Positions 21,106 to 29,320 of a stretch of 64,000 bases of DNA are shown piece after piece. This DNA is from Aquamicrobium defluvii (lineage in GTDB: Bacteria; Pseudomonadota; Alphaproteobacteria; Rhizobiales; Rhizobiaceae), in the NCBI RefSeq assembly GCF_004363725.1, contig NZ_SNZF01000008.1:62001-126000 (forward strand), written 5' to 3'. Position 1 is the stretch's first letter. Every line of letters begins with the position of its first letter. A program made the position numbers and the translations under genes. The notes beneath the pieces are model-generated. The model searched no databases, was not told the DNA's origin, and saw nothing but the letters and a program-made list of their open reading frames with translations.

Positions 21106-21660
21106 TCAAACCTGCATGATCTCCGTTTCCTTCTCGGCCAGAAGGCTGTCGATGGAAGCGATGGTGTCGTCGGTCAGCTTCTGGACCTGATCCGACTGCT
21201 TGCGCAGATCGTCCTCGCTGATCTCACCGTCCTTCTCCGCCTTCTTCAGGGAATCCATGCCGTCGCGACGAACATGGCGAACGGCCACGCGAGCGTTCTC
21301 GGCATAGGTGTGGGAAATCTTGACCAGTTCCTTGCGGCGCTGCTCGTTGAGTTCCGGCAACGGAATGCGAAGGGTGGTGCCATCGACGATCGGGTTGAAA
21401 CCGAGATTCGATTCGCGGATGGCGCGATCCACCGCACCAACCATGGTCTTGTCCCAGACCGACACGGCAATCATGCGCGGTTCGGGAACGGAAACGGTGG
21501 CCACCTGGTTGATCGGCATGGCGGAGCCATACGCCGGAACCTGGATGGCGTCGAGCAGGTTGCTGGAGGCGCGTCCGGTGCGCAGGGAGGCCAGATCCTG
21601 CTTGAAAGCGTTGATTGCGCCGTCCATGCGCCGCTTCAGGTCTTCGAAATTGCCGCTCAT
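21106..21660 (-). CDS. frr: Ribosome recycling factor
   Basis: A 184-residue tRNA-mimic that, with EF-G, dissociates post-termination ribosomes. The conserved RRF core is visible ([20 protein letters not shown], then the [20 protein letters not shown] hinge region). The C-terminus ends near EKETEIMQV as usual. pyrH is 78 nt upstream and uppS 45 nt downstream. Confidence 0.97.
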   Translation of the reverse strand: MSGNFEDLKRRMDGAINAFKQDLASLRTGRASSNLLDAIQVPAYGSAMPINQVATVSVPEPRMIAVSVWDKTMVGAVDRAIRESNLGFNPIVDGTTLRIPLPELNEQRRKELVKISHTYAENARVAVRHVRRDGMDSLKKAEKDGEISEDDLRKQSDQVQKLTDDTIASIDSLLAEKETEIMQV

Positions 21661-21738
21661 GATCTTCTCCTCGGCCTCTCGTTCAGGCTCGTGACTTGCG
21701 TGGATCGATATGGGCCTGCCGGAGCGTGCCCGGATCGC

Positions 21739-22461
21739 TCAATCGTCGGCAACGACCGTGCAACGGCCCCCGCCCCTCAATATCTCGCCGAACCCACCTT
21801 TTTCGTGGATGGAATAGACGATTATCGGAATGTTGTTTTCCCGCGCAAGGGCAATTGCAGCCGTATCCATGATGGACAGGCCACGATTGATGACTTCGGC
21901 ATGGGCAATGCGCTCGAAGCGCGTCGCAGAAGGGTCCTTCTTCGGGTCGGCCGAGTAGACCCCGTCTACCTGCGTGCCCTTGAACAGCGCGTCCGCTCCG
22001 ATCTCGGCGGCGCGCAGCGCAGCAGCCGAATCGGTGGTGAAAAAAGGATTGCCGGTTCCGCCGGCAAAGATCACCACCTTGCCCTGATCCATGTAGGCCG
22101 TTGCCTGCCGCTGGGAAAAGCTCTCGCACAGTTCCGGCATGGCGATGGCCGACAGGACAACCGCATCGACGCCGATCTTCACCAGCGACGTGCGCAGCGC
22201 CAGCGAGTTGATGACCGTTGCCAGCATGCCCATGTGGTCGCCCGTGACACGATCGCCCCCCTTGGAGGCGACTGCGACGCCGCGGAAGATGTTGCCGCCG
22301 CCGATGACCACGCCCACCTCGACACCCAGCCTGCGCGCCTCGGCGATATCGGAGGCGATGCGATCGACGACGGAGACGTCGATGCCGAAATGCTGATCTC
22401 CCATCAGGGCCTCGCCCGACGCCTTGAGCAATACTCGTCGGTAGGGAAGCGTGGCCGTCAT
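21739..22461 (-). CDS. pyrH: Uridylate kinase
   Basis: A 240-residue amino-acid-kinase-fold enzyme that phosphorylates UMP to UDP. Its motifs include VLLKASGEAL near residue 10, GGGNIFRG near residue 55, and the UMP-site segment GGTGNPFFTTDSAAALRA near 137-154. The ATG at 22461 is chosen over an upstream in-frame ATG that lies in the tsf-pyrH spacer. Confidence 0.96.
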   Translation of the reverse strand: MTATLPYRRVLLKASGEALMGDQHFGIDVSVVDRIASDIAEARRLGVEVGVVIGGGNIFRGVAVASKGGDRVTGDHMGMLATVINSLALRTSLVKIGVDAVVLSAIAMPELCESFSQRQATAYMDQGKVVIFAGGTGNPFFTTDSAAALRAAEIGADALFKGTQVDGVYSADPKKDPSATRFERIAHAEVINRGLSIMDTAAIALARENNIPIIVYSIHEKGGFGEILRGGGRCTVVADD

Positions 22462-22538
22462 ATGATCCTCTGCAAATGCGTTGAATGGGGAAACAGCCGG
22501 TATACGCCGTTCACCTGATAATGCGCCGACCCGATACA

Positions 22539-22572
22539 CGAAGGGCGCCGCGATGTCACGCGGCGCCCTTCG
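22539..22572 (-). terminator. Strong hairpin between tsf and pyrH
   Basis: A perfect 14-bp inverted repeat (CGAAGGGCGCCGCG and its complement, 6-nt loop) starts 24 nt after the tsf stop. There is no T run after it on either strand. It is therefore not a typical intrinsic terminator; it could attenuate, stabilise the rpsB-tsf mRNA end, or be a Rho-associated stop. Confidence 0.6.
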
Positions 22573-22595
22573 CAGATAACAGGCGATGACGAAGC

Positions 22596-23516
22596 TTACT
22601 TCTTCACCGTCGCAGCCACTTCGGCAGCGAAATCGCTCTCTTCCTTCTCGATGCCCTCGCCCAGAGCATAGCGCACATAGGCGGTGATCTTTGCCGGAGC
22701 GCCGATTTCCTTCTCGGCGTCCTTGAGGGCCTGCTCGATCGTGACGTCGGGGTTCATGACGAAGGACTGCTTGAGCAGCACGACTTCCTCGTAGAATTTG
22801 CGCAGGCGGCCCTCCACCATCTTCTCGATGATGTTCTCCGGCTTGCCGGACTGGCGGGCCTGGTCGGAGAAGATGTTGCGCTCGCGTTCGACGGCGGCGG
22901 GGTCGAGAGCATCCACGTCGAGCGCCATCGGATTGGTGGCGGCGATATGCATGGCAACCTGACGTGCGAAGGCGGCAGCCTTGTCGGCATCGCCGGCGGT
23001 CTCGATGGCCACCAGAACACCAAGCTTGCCGAGATTGTCGACAACGGCGTTGTGGATATAGGTGGCAACCGCACCCTGCGGGACCGAGAGCTTCGCTGAA
23101 CGACGGAAGCCGAGATTCTCGCCGATGGTGCCGACCGCGTCCTTGATGGTGTCGGTGACGGACTTGTCCGAACCCGGATACCTGGCGGCTGCAACAGCGT
23201 CGGTATCGCCCGAAGCCAGCGCCACCTTGGCGATGTTGCTGACGATTTCCTGGAAAGCGCCGTTGCGGGCAACGAAGTCGGTCTCGGAGTTGACCTCGAC
23301 CAGAGCAGCCTCGCGCTGGCCCTGCTCGACGCCGATCAGACCTTCGGCAGCGGTGCGGCCGGCCTTCTTGTCAGCCTTGGCAATGCCCTTCTTGCGCAGC
23401 CAGTCGACCGCGGCCTCCATGTCGCCATTGGTTTCGGAAAGGGCGGCCTTGCAGTCCATCATGCCCGCGCCGGTTAGCTCGCGGAGTTCTTTGACCTGTG
23501 CTGCTGAAATGCTCAT
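22596..23516 (-). CDS. tsf: Elongation factor Ts
   Basis: A 306-residue guanine-nucleotide exchange factor for EF-Tu. The N-terminal signature [18 protein letters not shown] (residues ~11-28) and the TDFVARN segment near residue 80 are intact. The ATG at 23516 gives [12 protein letters not shown]; an upstream in-frame ATG is not needed. It lies 118 nt after rpsB, the universal rpsB-tsf pair. Confidence 0.97.
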   Translation of the reverse strand: MSISAAQVKELRELTGAGMMDCKAALSETNGDMEAAVDWLRKKGIAKADKKAGRTAAEGLIGVEQGQREAALVEVNSETDFVARNGAFQEIVSNIAKVALASGDTDAVAAARYPGSDKSVTDTIKDAVGTIGENLGFRRSAKLSVPQGAVATYIHNAVVDNLGKLGVLVAIETAGDADKAAAFARQVAMHIAATNPMALDVDALDPAAVERERNIFSDQARQSGKPENIIEKMVEGRLRKFYEEVVLLKQSFVMNPDVTIEQALKDAEKEIGAPAKITAYVRYALGEGIEKEESDFAAEVAATVKK

Positions 23517-23634
23517 TGTTTGCCTCTTTATTTCAGAAACGGGAATGCGCACCGCCGGGAAATCAGCGATGCGCCATGCCCGGACGCTCGATGCGTCCTA
23601 TTGCGGAAAGTTCAGGGCCGGAAGGCCCGTCACC

Positions 23635-24420
23635 TCAGGCTTCCGGCGTTGCTTCGCCAGCGGGCGTCTCGTCAAGAGCCGGCTCGACGGGAACCTCGGC
23701 CGATGCGCCGATGTCGACGCCGAGCGCGCCCTGCTGACGGGCGATGCCGTCGATGGCAGCCTTGGCGATCAGGTCGCAGTAAAGCTGGATCGCGCGGGCA
23801 GCGTCGTCGTTGCCCGGGATCGGGAAGTCGACCTTGTCCGGGTCGCAGTTCGAATCGATGACGGCGACGACCGGAATGCCGAGGCGCTTGGCCTCCTGAA
23901 TGGCGATCGCCTCCTTGTTGGTGTCGATGACGAACATCAGGTCCGGCGTGGAGCCCATGTCCTTGATGCCGCCGAGGGCCTTGTCCAGCTTCTCGCGCTC
24001 GCGCTCGAGGTTCAGGCGCTCCTTCTTGGTGAAGCCCTGGGCGTCGCTGGCCAGCAGTTCGTCGAGCTTGCGCAGACGCTGGATCGAATTGGAGATCGTC
24101 TTCCAGTTGGTCAGCATGCCGCCGAGCCAGCGCGAATTGACGTAATACTGGGCCGAACGCTGCGCGGCGTCGGCAACGATGTCCGAAGCCTGACGCTTGG
24201 TGCCGACGAACAGAACGCGGCCGCCGCGGGAGACGACGTCCGAAACCTGCTTGAGAGCCTGGTGCAGAAGCGGAACGGTCTGCGACAGGTCGATGATGTG
24301 GATGTTGTTGCGGGCGCCATAGATGTAGGGCGCCATCTTCGGGTTCCAGCGATGGGTCTGGTGGCCGAAGTGTGCGCCAGCTTCAAGAAGCTCGCGCATG
24401 CTGAAATCAGGCAGTGCCAT
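23635..24420 (-). CDS. rpsB: 30S ribosomal protein S2
   Basis: A 261-residue small-subunit protein of the alphaproteobacterial type. Signatures are the N-terminal [20 protein letters not shown] and the later [18 protein letters not shown]. The last ~30 residues form an acidic Ala/Glu-rich tail ([18 protein letters not shown]) beyond the bacterial core, common in rhizobia. It is the first gene of the long minus-strand translation/envelope run and has a good promoter upstream. Confidence 0.98.
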   Translation of the reverse strand: MALPDFSMRELLEAGAHFGHQTHRWNPKMAPYIYGARNNIHIIDLSQTVPLLHQALKQVSDVVSRGGRVLFVGTKRQASDIVADAAQRSAQYYVNSRWLGGMLTNWKTISNSIQRLRKLDELLASDAQGFTKKERLNLEREREKLDKALGGIKDMGSTPDLMFVIDTNKEAIAIQEAKRLGIPVVAVIDSNCDPDKVDFPIPGNDDAARAIQLYCDLIAKAAIDGIARQQGALGVDIGASAEVPVEPALDETPAGEATPEA

Positions 24421-24546
24421 TCTTCATTTTCCTTTCCGGTTGGCCTCCACGGACACCGGCATCTCGGATCATTCTTCGATGCCACCGGAGGTGTCGGCCG
24501 GATTTCTCCCGGTTCGATACCAAAGTCCGTGTGTGGAATGGCCGCG

Positions 24547-24575
24547 CATATATAGGCTCGGGGCAAAAAAGGCAA
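24547..24575 (-). promoter_or_regulatory. Probable sigma-70 promoter of rpsB
   Basis: On the minus strand TTGCCT is followed after 17 nt by TATATG, inside an AT-rich CCTATATATG run, in the 171-nt gap upstream of rpsB. The predicted transcription start would leave a leader of about 120 nt, long enough for autogenous control by S2, although no specific leader fold was recognised. Confidence 0.6.
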
Positions 24576-24591
24576 CCCGGAACGCTCAGGC

Positions 24592-24894
24592 TCACGCAGC
24601 CTTTCGCTGCACCCTTCCCCTGCGCTCTCCCACGCCGGTCACCCTGACGCGGCGGAACACGGCGACAATCTCTTCGCGGCTGCACTCGCGAGCACCCCGC
24701 CGCACGGCCAGATCCCGTTCGAACGCCGTGATGTCATAGTGTGGAGCGGAGGTTTTCGGCGGACCCTGATAGGACGACAGCTTGAGCCCCAGCCCGAAGG
24801 CGAAACGGTGAAGCTCATCGGTGTCGTCGGCCATCAGATGACACCACCTTCGTCCGGCCAGATGCCAGATCGGTGCATCGACATACACCGTCAT
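24592..24894 (-). CDS. DUF4031 domain protein
   Basis: A 100-residue protein that begins MTVYVDAPIWHLAGRRWCHLMADDTDELHRFA, the signature of the DUF4031 family of small uncharacterised proteins. Its core has conserved His, Asp and Trp residues and ends in a basic tail. It starts 10 nt after the EipB-like gene's stop region, so the two are probably cotranscribed. Function is unknown; a nuclease-like or nucleotide-binding role is speculation. Confidence 0.85.
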   Translation of the reverse strand: MTVYVDAPIWHLAGRRWCHLMADDTDELHRFAFGLGLKLSSYQGPPKTSAPHYDITAFERDLAVRRGARECSREEIVAVFRRVRVTGVGERRGRVQRKAA

Positions 24895-24904
24895 CGTCCG
24901 CGTC

Positions 24905-25744
24905 CTATTTCTTGCAATCCTTCGGGGCGGCCTGATCGAACAGGGAAAGATCGACCAGCCTGCCGGTCATGGTGAAGTCGCCATAATCCATCTGGAGATC
25001 ACGCGTCAGGCCATTGCCGTGCATCTTGAAGCTGATGCGGTATTCCGGCATTTCCTCGCCGCCATCGCTCTCGTCGCCGCTGAAATAGGCGATGTCGACG
25101 GGCCAGAACCGGTCCTTTCCCAATGTGGAAAGCGCCGGAAGCTCGGGATCGTTGCGGTCGGCCGGGGCAGGCTTGCCGATCACCACCGTCGTCAGCATCA
25201 CCCGGTCGGCATCCTCGGATCCGTCGAACAGGCTCGTCTCGTAGAAATTCTCGCCCTTCTCGGCCTTGTCGATCAGCTCGAACATATGCTGCGTCGGAAA
25301 CTGGGTAAGGCCGAGCGTGACCTTGTTCGGCTCCGGCTTGTCGATGTCGACGCGCACCGAGTCTTCTTCGCGGTGTGCCGTGCCCTTCACCTCACGTTCC
25401 AGATTCTGGTCGACGAAAGATTTCGTGACGAACGAAAAGGTCTTGCCCTCGCCATCCTCGAAGGTCGTCGTCTGCTGGTCGGTCATGCGCATGCTGTCGG
25501 TGGTGCTGATGCGGGTGACGAGGCGGAACTTGACCGTGTAGCCGTCGCATTGCGAGCCGTTGAACTCGTACACCATGCGGCCGGAGATGCCGGTAATGCC
25601 AGAACGGTCCGACGCCTTGTTGAGTGAGATGTCGTAAACGGCGCGGTGGGGCTGCAAGACCGGCACTGCAAGGGCTGGAACGGTGGAAAAGGTGATCGGA
25701 AGCAGGATGGCGGTATAGGCAAGGCGCGATGCGCGCATGTACAA
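24905..25744 (-). CDS. eipB: EipB-like cell envelope integrity protein (DUF1849)
   Basis: A 279-residue periplasmic protein with an N-terminal signal peptide (cleavage near residue 26, ALA-VPV). The body is beta-rich and matches the DUF1849/EipB family of Hyphomicrobiales. In Brucella, EipB is a spiral beta protein needed for envelope integrity, with one disulfide linking a mid-N-terminal and a C-terminal cysteine. Here two such cysteines are present, in NGSQCDGY and in the final PKDCKK. A second ATG two codons in (25738) is an equally good start. DUF4031 follows 10 nt downstream. Confidence 0.88.
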   Translation of the reverse strand: MYMRASRLAYTAILLPITFSTVPALAVPVLQPHRAVYDISLNKASDRSGITGISGRMVYEFNGSQCDGYTVKFRLVTRISTTDSMRMTDQQTTTFEDGEGKTFSFVTKSFVDQNLEREVKGTAHREEDSVRVDIDKPEPNKVTLGLTQFPTQHMFELIDKAEKGENFYETSLFDGSEDADRVMLTTVVIGKPAPADRNDPELPALSTLGKDRFWPVDIAYFSGDESDGGEEMPEYRISFKMHGNGLTRDLQMDYGDFTMTGRLVDLSLFDQAAPKDCKK

Positions 25745-25875
25745 GCTCCGATTGTGGCTGCCAGCCGTTGCGGCGGCGGGTACAGCCCAGCATAAAAATA
25801 GTCGTGGCGGAAGCGAGGCAAAAAATGCACTTTCGGCCGAACCGCCACAGGGGCATCAAGCAATAGGAAATTACC

Positions 25876-26340
25876 ATGAGCGAAACAATCGAAAAGCGGC
25901 TGAGCGATCTGGGCGTGACACTGCCGGTGGCCGCGGCGCCTGCCGCCAACTATGTTCCGTTCGTGCAAAGCGGAAACCTTCTGTTCCCGTCCGGCCAGTT
26001 GCCGATCAGGGACGGCAAGCTCGCGGTAACCGGCCTGCTCGGCAAGGATGTCGATGTGGCTGCCGGCCAGGAAGCCGCGAAGCTGTGCGCCATCAACGTG
26101 CTGGCACAGGCCAAGGCCGCCCTCGGCGATCTGGAAAAGATCAGGCGGCTGGTGAAGATCACGGTCTATGTGGCTTCCGCCCAGACCTTCACCGAGCAGC
26201 ATCTGGTCGGCAACGGTGCGTCGGACTTCTTCGTGGCGGCCCTGGGCGAGCGCGGCAAGCATGCCCGCGTGGCCATAGGGATGGCGGCTCTGCCCCTCAA
26301 CGCCGCGGTCGAGGTCGAGGCAATCATCGAGGTAGAATAG
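25876..26340 (+). CDS. RidA (YjgF/YER057c/UK114) family protein
   Basis: A 154-residue protein of the RidA-like branch, probably a trimeric enamine/imine deaminase or a relative that lost it. The family pattern is present: FVQSGNLLFPSGQLP near residue 30, the ALGDLEKIRRLVKITVYVAS centre and a C-terminal ALPLNAAVEVEAIIEV. The canonical RidA catalytic arginine in the R-x-x-V/A segment appears as HARVAIGMAALP, so an Arg is available. It starts 131 nt from eipB in the opposite direction and is followed 6 nt later by a glycerophosphodiesterase gene. Confidence 0.9.
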   Translation: MSETIEKRLSDLGVTLPVAAAPAANYVPFVQSGNLLFPSGQLPIRDGKLAVTGLLGKDVDVAAGQEAAKLCAINVLAQAKAALGDLEKIRRLVKITVYVASAQTFTEQHLVGNGASDFFVAALGERGKHARVAIGMAALPLNAAVEVEAIIEVE

Positions 26341-26346
26341 CAAGCG

Positions 26347-27072
26347 ATGACCGCCCTCTCCTGGCTAACGGCACGTCCGATCGCGCATCGCGGCCTGCAC
26401 GATCTCAACAACCGGCGTTGGGAAAACACGCTGTCGGCTTTTTCAGCGGCGATCGATGGCGGCTATGCGATCGAGTGCGACGTGCACCTGACCGCCGACG
26501 GCGTGCCAGTCGTCTTTCACGATCATGATCTGAAGCGGCTGACAGGAGAGGACGGTTTCATCTGGCAGCGTACGGCCGCTGAAATGGCGGTCCTGAGGGT
26601 TGGCGGGACACCGGACCATCCGCCAACACTGGACGAAATGCTTGAACTGGTCGGCGGTAAGGTACCTCTGGTGATCGAGCTGAAAGGCACGCCGGGCCGT
26701 GACGGCGGGCTGGTCGAAGCGGTCGGGCAACGCCTGAAGCCCTATCGGGGCAAAGCCGCCATCATGTCGTTCGATCACTGGCTGATCCGCGATTTCAGCC
26801 GCCATGCGCCCGGCATTCCGGGTGGCCTTACCGCCTGCGGCCGGCGCGAGCACGAAATCGAGGCGCATTTCACCATGCTGGCGCATGACATCTCGTTCGT
26901 CTCCTATGCAGCCGGAGACCTGCCGAACCGCTTTGTCTCCTTCGTCCGCGAAAGGCTCGGCATGCCGGTCATCACATGGACGATCCGCGACCAGCCGGCC
27001 GTCGACCTGACATTCAGATATGCCGACCAGATGACTTTCGAGGGGTTCGAGCCGCCGCTCGCGGTCGCCTGA
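26347..27072 (+). CDS. ugpQ: Glycerophosphodiester phosphodiesterase family protein
   Basis: A 241-residue cytosolic GDPD-type TIM barrel without a signal peptide. It hydrolyses glycerophosphodiesters to glycerol 3-phosphate and an alcohol. The metal and catalytic motifs are visible: PIAHRGLHDLNNRRWENTL with His and Glu, IECDVHLTADGVPVVFHDHDLKRLT with Glu-x-Asp and the second His, and VIELKG. It lies 6 nt after the RidA gene and probably shares its transcript. The exact substrate cannot be told. Confidence 0.92.
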   Translation: MTALSWLTARPIAHRGLHDLNNRRWENTLSAFSAAIDGGYAIECDVHLTADGVPVVFHDHDLKRLTGEDGFIWQRTAAEMAVLRVGGTPDHPPTLDEMLELVGGKVPLVIELKGTPGRDGGLVEAVGQRLKPYRGKAAIMSFDHWLIRDFSRHAPGIPGGLTACGRREHEIEAHFTMLAHDISFVSYAAGDLPNRFVSFVRERLGMPVITWTIRDQPAVDLTFRYADQMTFEGFEPPLAVA

Positions 27073-27119
27073 CCCCGGCCGCACTTGCACCTGCCCGCTA
27101 CCGGCTTAAGTAAACTTAC

Positions 27120-28358
27120 ATGGCTCAGGGCGACGATCAGGCAAATGCAGAAGGTGCAAACCATGTGGCGCGCGTCGCCACCGGCATGGGCGCCTTCACA
27201 CAGCTGGAATGGGACAGCCTCCACATCGCAGAAAATAAATCGGAAAATTCATACAACCCATTTGTTTCATTTTCTTTTTTAAGTTCACTTGAAGATTCCG
27301 GATGTGTCGGCGGCCGCAGCGGCTGGCAACCGCACCATCTGCGTCTTGAAACTGCCGGCGGCCGGTTGCTGGGCGCACTGCCATGCTATGCGAAATCGCA
27401 CAGCCAGGGCGAATATGTCTTCGACCACGGATGGGCCGACGCCTTCCAGCGCGCCGGAGGCCGCTATTACCCAAAGCTGCAATGCTCCATTCCATTCACG
27501 CCAGCGACCGGCCCGCGCCTGCTGGTGGCGCAAGGCCGGGACCCGCTATCCGTGAAGGCTGGTCTGGCGGAGGCGCTGAAGATCGTGACGGACAGGCTGG
27601 ATGTTTCCTCCGCGCACGTCACTTTCCTGCCGGAAAGCGATGTCGCCGTCATGGAGGCTGCCGGATTTCTGCACCGCACGGACCAGCAGTTTCATTTCTT
27701 CAATGAAGGCTTCGCCGACTACGACGACTTTCTGGCCAGCCTCGCCTCGCGCAAGCGCAAGGCGCTCAGGAAAGAGAGGCGCGAAGCACTGGCGCATGGC
27801 ATCTCCATAGACTGGCTGACGGGCAGCGATCTCACCGAACGCGTGTGGGACGACTTCTTCGCCTTCTACATGGATACGGGAGGCCGCAAATGGGGCCGTC
27901 CCTATCTCAACCGGCAATTCTTCTCGCTCATTGGCGAGCGGATGGCGGATGACATCCTGCTGGTGATGGCGAAGCGCAATGGCCGATATATCGCGGGCGC
28001 GATCAACTTCATCGGTTCCGATACGCTCTATGGCCGCAACTGGGGGTGCATCGAGGACTACCCCTTCCTGCATTTCGAGGTCTGCTACCATCAGGCAATC
28101 GATTTCGCGATTGCCAACAAACTCAGGGTGGTAGAGGCTGGCGCTCAGGGAGAGCACAAGCTGGCGCGCGGCTACCGGCCGGTCACCACGCACTCGATGC
28201 ACTACATCGTCCACCCGGGCTTTCGTCGCGCCCTTGCCGATTATCTGCGCCAGGAACGAAGTGACGTCGCACGGATGAACGACCATCTGGCCGGCCACGC
28301 CCCTTTCCGCAAAGGCGATCAGCCACTCAGTGAACGACGGACCTTGAAAACAGATTGA
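27120..28358 (+). CDS. FemAB-like / GNAT-fold protein (DUF482, peptidoglycan-biosynthesis type)
   Basis: A 412-residue protein of the DUF482 family, predicted to have tandem acetyltransferase folds related to FemX/FemAB. Recognisable stretches are NPFVSFSFLSSLEDSGCVGGRSGW near residue 45, DYDDFLASLASRKRKALRKERREA near residue 210 and YRPVTTHSMHYIVHPGF near the C-terminus. Function is unproven; amino-acyl or acyl transfer to an envelope precursor is a family-level guess. Codons 35-60 (27,220-27,300) are far more AT-rich than the rest. The 3' end overlaps the convergent SMR gene by 32 nt. The N-terminal 20 residues are poorly conserved, so the start may be slightly internal. Confidence 0.82.
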   Translation: MAQGDDQANAEGANHVARVATGMGAFTQLEWDSLHIAENKSENSYNPFVSFSFLSSLEDSGCVGGRSGWQPHHLRLETAGGRLLGALPCYAKSHSQGEYVFDHGWADAFQRAGGRYYPKLQCSIPFTPATGPRLLVAQGRDPLSVKAGLAEALKIVTDRLDVSSAHVTFLPESDVAVMEAAGFLHRTDQQFHFFNEGFADYDDFLASLASRKRKALRKERREALAHGISIDWLTGSDLTERVWDDFFAFYMDTGGRKWGRPYLNRQFFSLIGERMADDILLVMAKRNGRYIAGAINFIGSDTLYGRNWGCIEDYPFLHFEVCYHQAIDFAIANKLRVVEAGAQGEHKLARGYRPVTTHSMHYIVHPGFRRALADYLRQERSDVARMNDHLAGHAPFRKGDQPLSERRTLKTD

Positions 28359-28671
28359 TCACCAGCACCCCGGCAAGGATCAATCCCATTCCCACAAGCG
28401 CCGGCAGATCAAGCGCCTGACGGAACAGAATCCAGCCGATTGCCGTGATGAGGATGATGCCAGCCCCGCTCCAGATCGCATAGACGATGCCGACAGGCAT
28501 GGTGCGCAGGGTCAGGGCGAGGAAATAGAAGGCAAGCGCATATCCCACGACCGTCACCAGCGAAGGCGCGAGCCGCGTGAAGCCATCGGCCTGCTTCAGC
28601 GCTGTTGTGGCGACCACCTCGAATATGATTGCCACAAACAGGTAAAGATAGGTCAGGAGCATTGTGCTCAC
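28327..28671 (-). CDS. Small multidrug resistance (SMR) family transporter
   Basis: A 114-residue, four-TM dimeric exporter. The signature Glu lies in helix 1 (YLYLFVAIIFEVVATTALK, Glu18), as in EmrE/Gdx. The helix 2-3 region with GYALAFYFLALTLRTMPVGIVYAIWSGAGI follows the SMR pattern, including the conserved WSG. Substrate (quaternary amines or guanidinium) cannot be told from sequence. The gene converges on the FemAB-like gene and overlaps its 3' end by 32 nt. An ATG at codon 4 is an alternative start. Confidence 0.92.
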   Translation of the reverse strand: MSTMLLTYLYLFVAIIFEVVATTALKQADGFTRLAPSLVTVVGYALAFYFLALTLRTMPVGIVYAIWSGAGIILITAIGWILFRQALDLPALVGMGLILAGVLVINLFSRSVVH

Positions 28672-28731
28672 CCTTGATTCGCATATCGATCGAATATGAT
28701 CATGCCCCCGAGAAGAGGACGAGAGACCAGC

Positions 28732-29154
28732 ATGGCCTACGACACAACCAACATCTTCGCCAGACTGCTGCGAGGCGAAATTCCGTCACATCGCATCTAT
28801 GAAGACGAGCACACGGTGGCGATCATGGATGTCATGCCGCAAGGTGTCGGTCATACGCTCGTCCTGCCGAAGGTCCCGTCCCGCAACCTTCTGGACGCCG
28901 ACCCGGAAACGCTGGGCGCGCTTTTCAAGACGGTCCAGAAGGTAGCGAAAGCCGTCAGGAAGGCGTTCGACGCCGACGGCGTGGTCGTTTCCCAGTTCAA
29001 CGAGCCGGCCGCTGGCCAGACCGTATTCCATCTGCACGTTCACATCATTCCGCGCTTCGACGGCGTAGACCTTAAAAGGCATTCCATGGAGATGGAAAAG
29101 CCCGAAGTGCTGGCAGCGAATGCGGAGAAAATCCGGGCAGCGCTGGCACAATAG
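28732..29154 (+). CDS. HIT family nucleotide hydrolase
   Basis: A 140-residue HINT-type protein that hydrolyses nucleoside phosphoramidates or dinucleotides. The histidine triad HLHVHIIPRF is at about residues 98-107, preceded by GQTVF and, near residue 40, GHTLVLPK. The ATG at 28732 gives the standard MAYDTTNIFARLLRGEIP N-terminus; an upstream ATG at 28696 is rejected. It is followed by a bidirectional terminator shared with clpA. Confidence 0.95.
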   Translation: MAYDTTNIFARLLRGEIPSHRIYEDEHTVAIMDVMPQGVGHTLVLPKVPSRNLLDADPETLGALFKTVQKVAKAVRKAFDADGVVVSQFNEPAAGQTVFHLHVHIIPRFDGVDLKRHSMEMEKPEVLAANAEKIRAALAQ

Positions 29155-29289
29155 AGCGGCGGAGGTCCGGACAGATCCGGCTGTCGCTCTGTCTGCTTGT
29201 GTTCAGGGTATTTGTGCGACGTCAGGTGCTTCCACCTGACTGCAAAATGCCCGAGCCATCCACCGACATCCGTGCCCCATGCAGATATA

Positions 29290-29315
29290 AAAAGGCCCCG
29301 TTTCCGGGGCCTTTT
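29290..29315. terminator. Bidirectional terminator between the HIT gene and clpA
   Basis: An 11-bp stem (AAAAGGCCCCG with its complement, 4-nt loop) is flanked by A and T runs on both sides, so it can end both the plus-strand HIT transcript and the minus-strand clpA transcript. It begins 136 nt after the HIT stop and 6 nt beyond the clpA stop. Confidence 0.9.
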
Positions 29316-29320
29316 CCCGA

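Noticed and set aside
20593..22518. A 641-codon plus-strand ORF across uppS, frr and pyrH
   Set aside because: Spans three real minus-strand genes and their spacers; composition is antisense shadow.
23605..23634. Small GGGCC-TTCC-GGCCC hairpin after rpsB as a terminator
   Set aside because: The stem is only 5 bp without a T run, and tsf downstream is normally cotranscribed.
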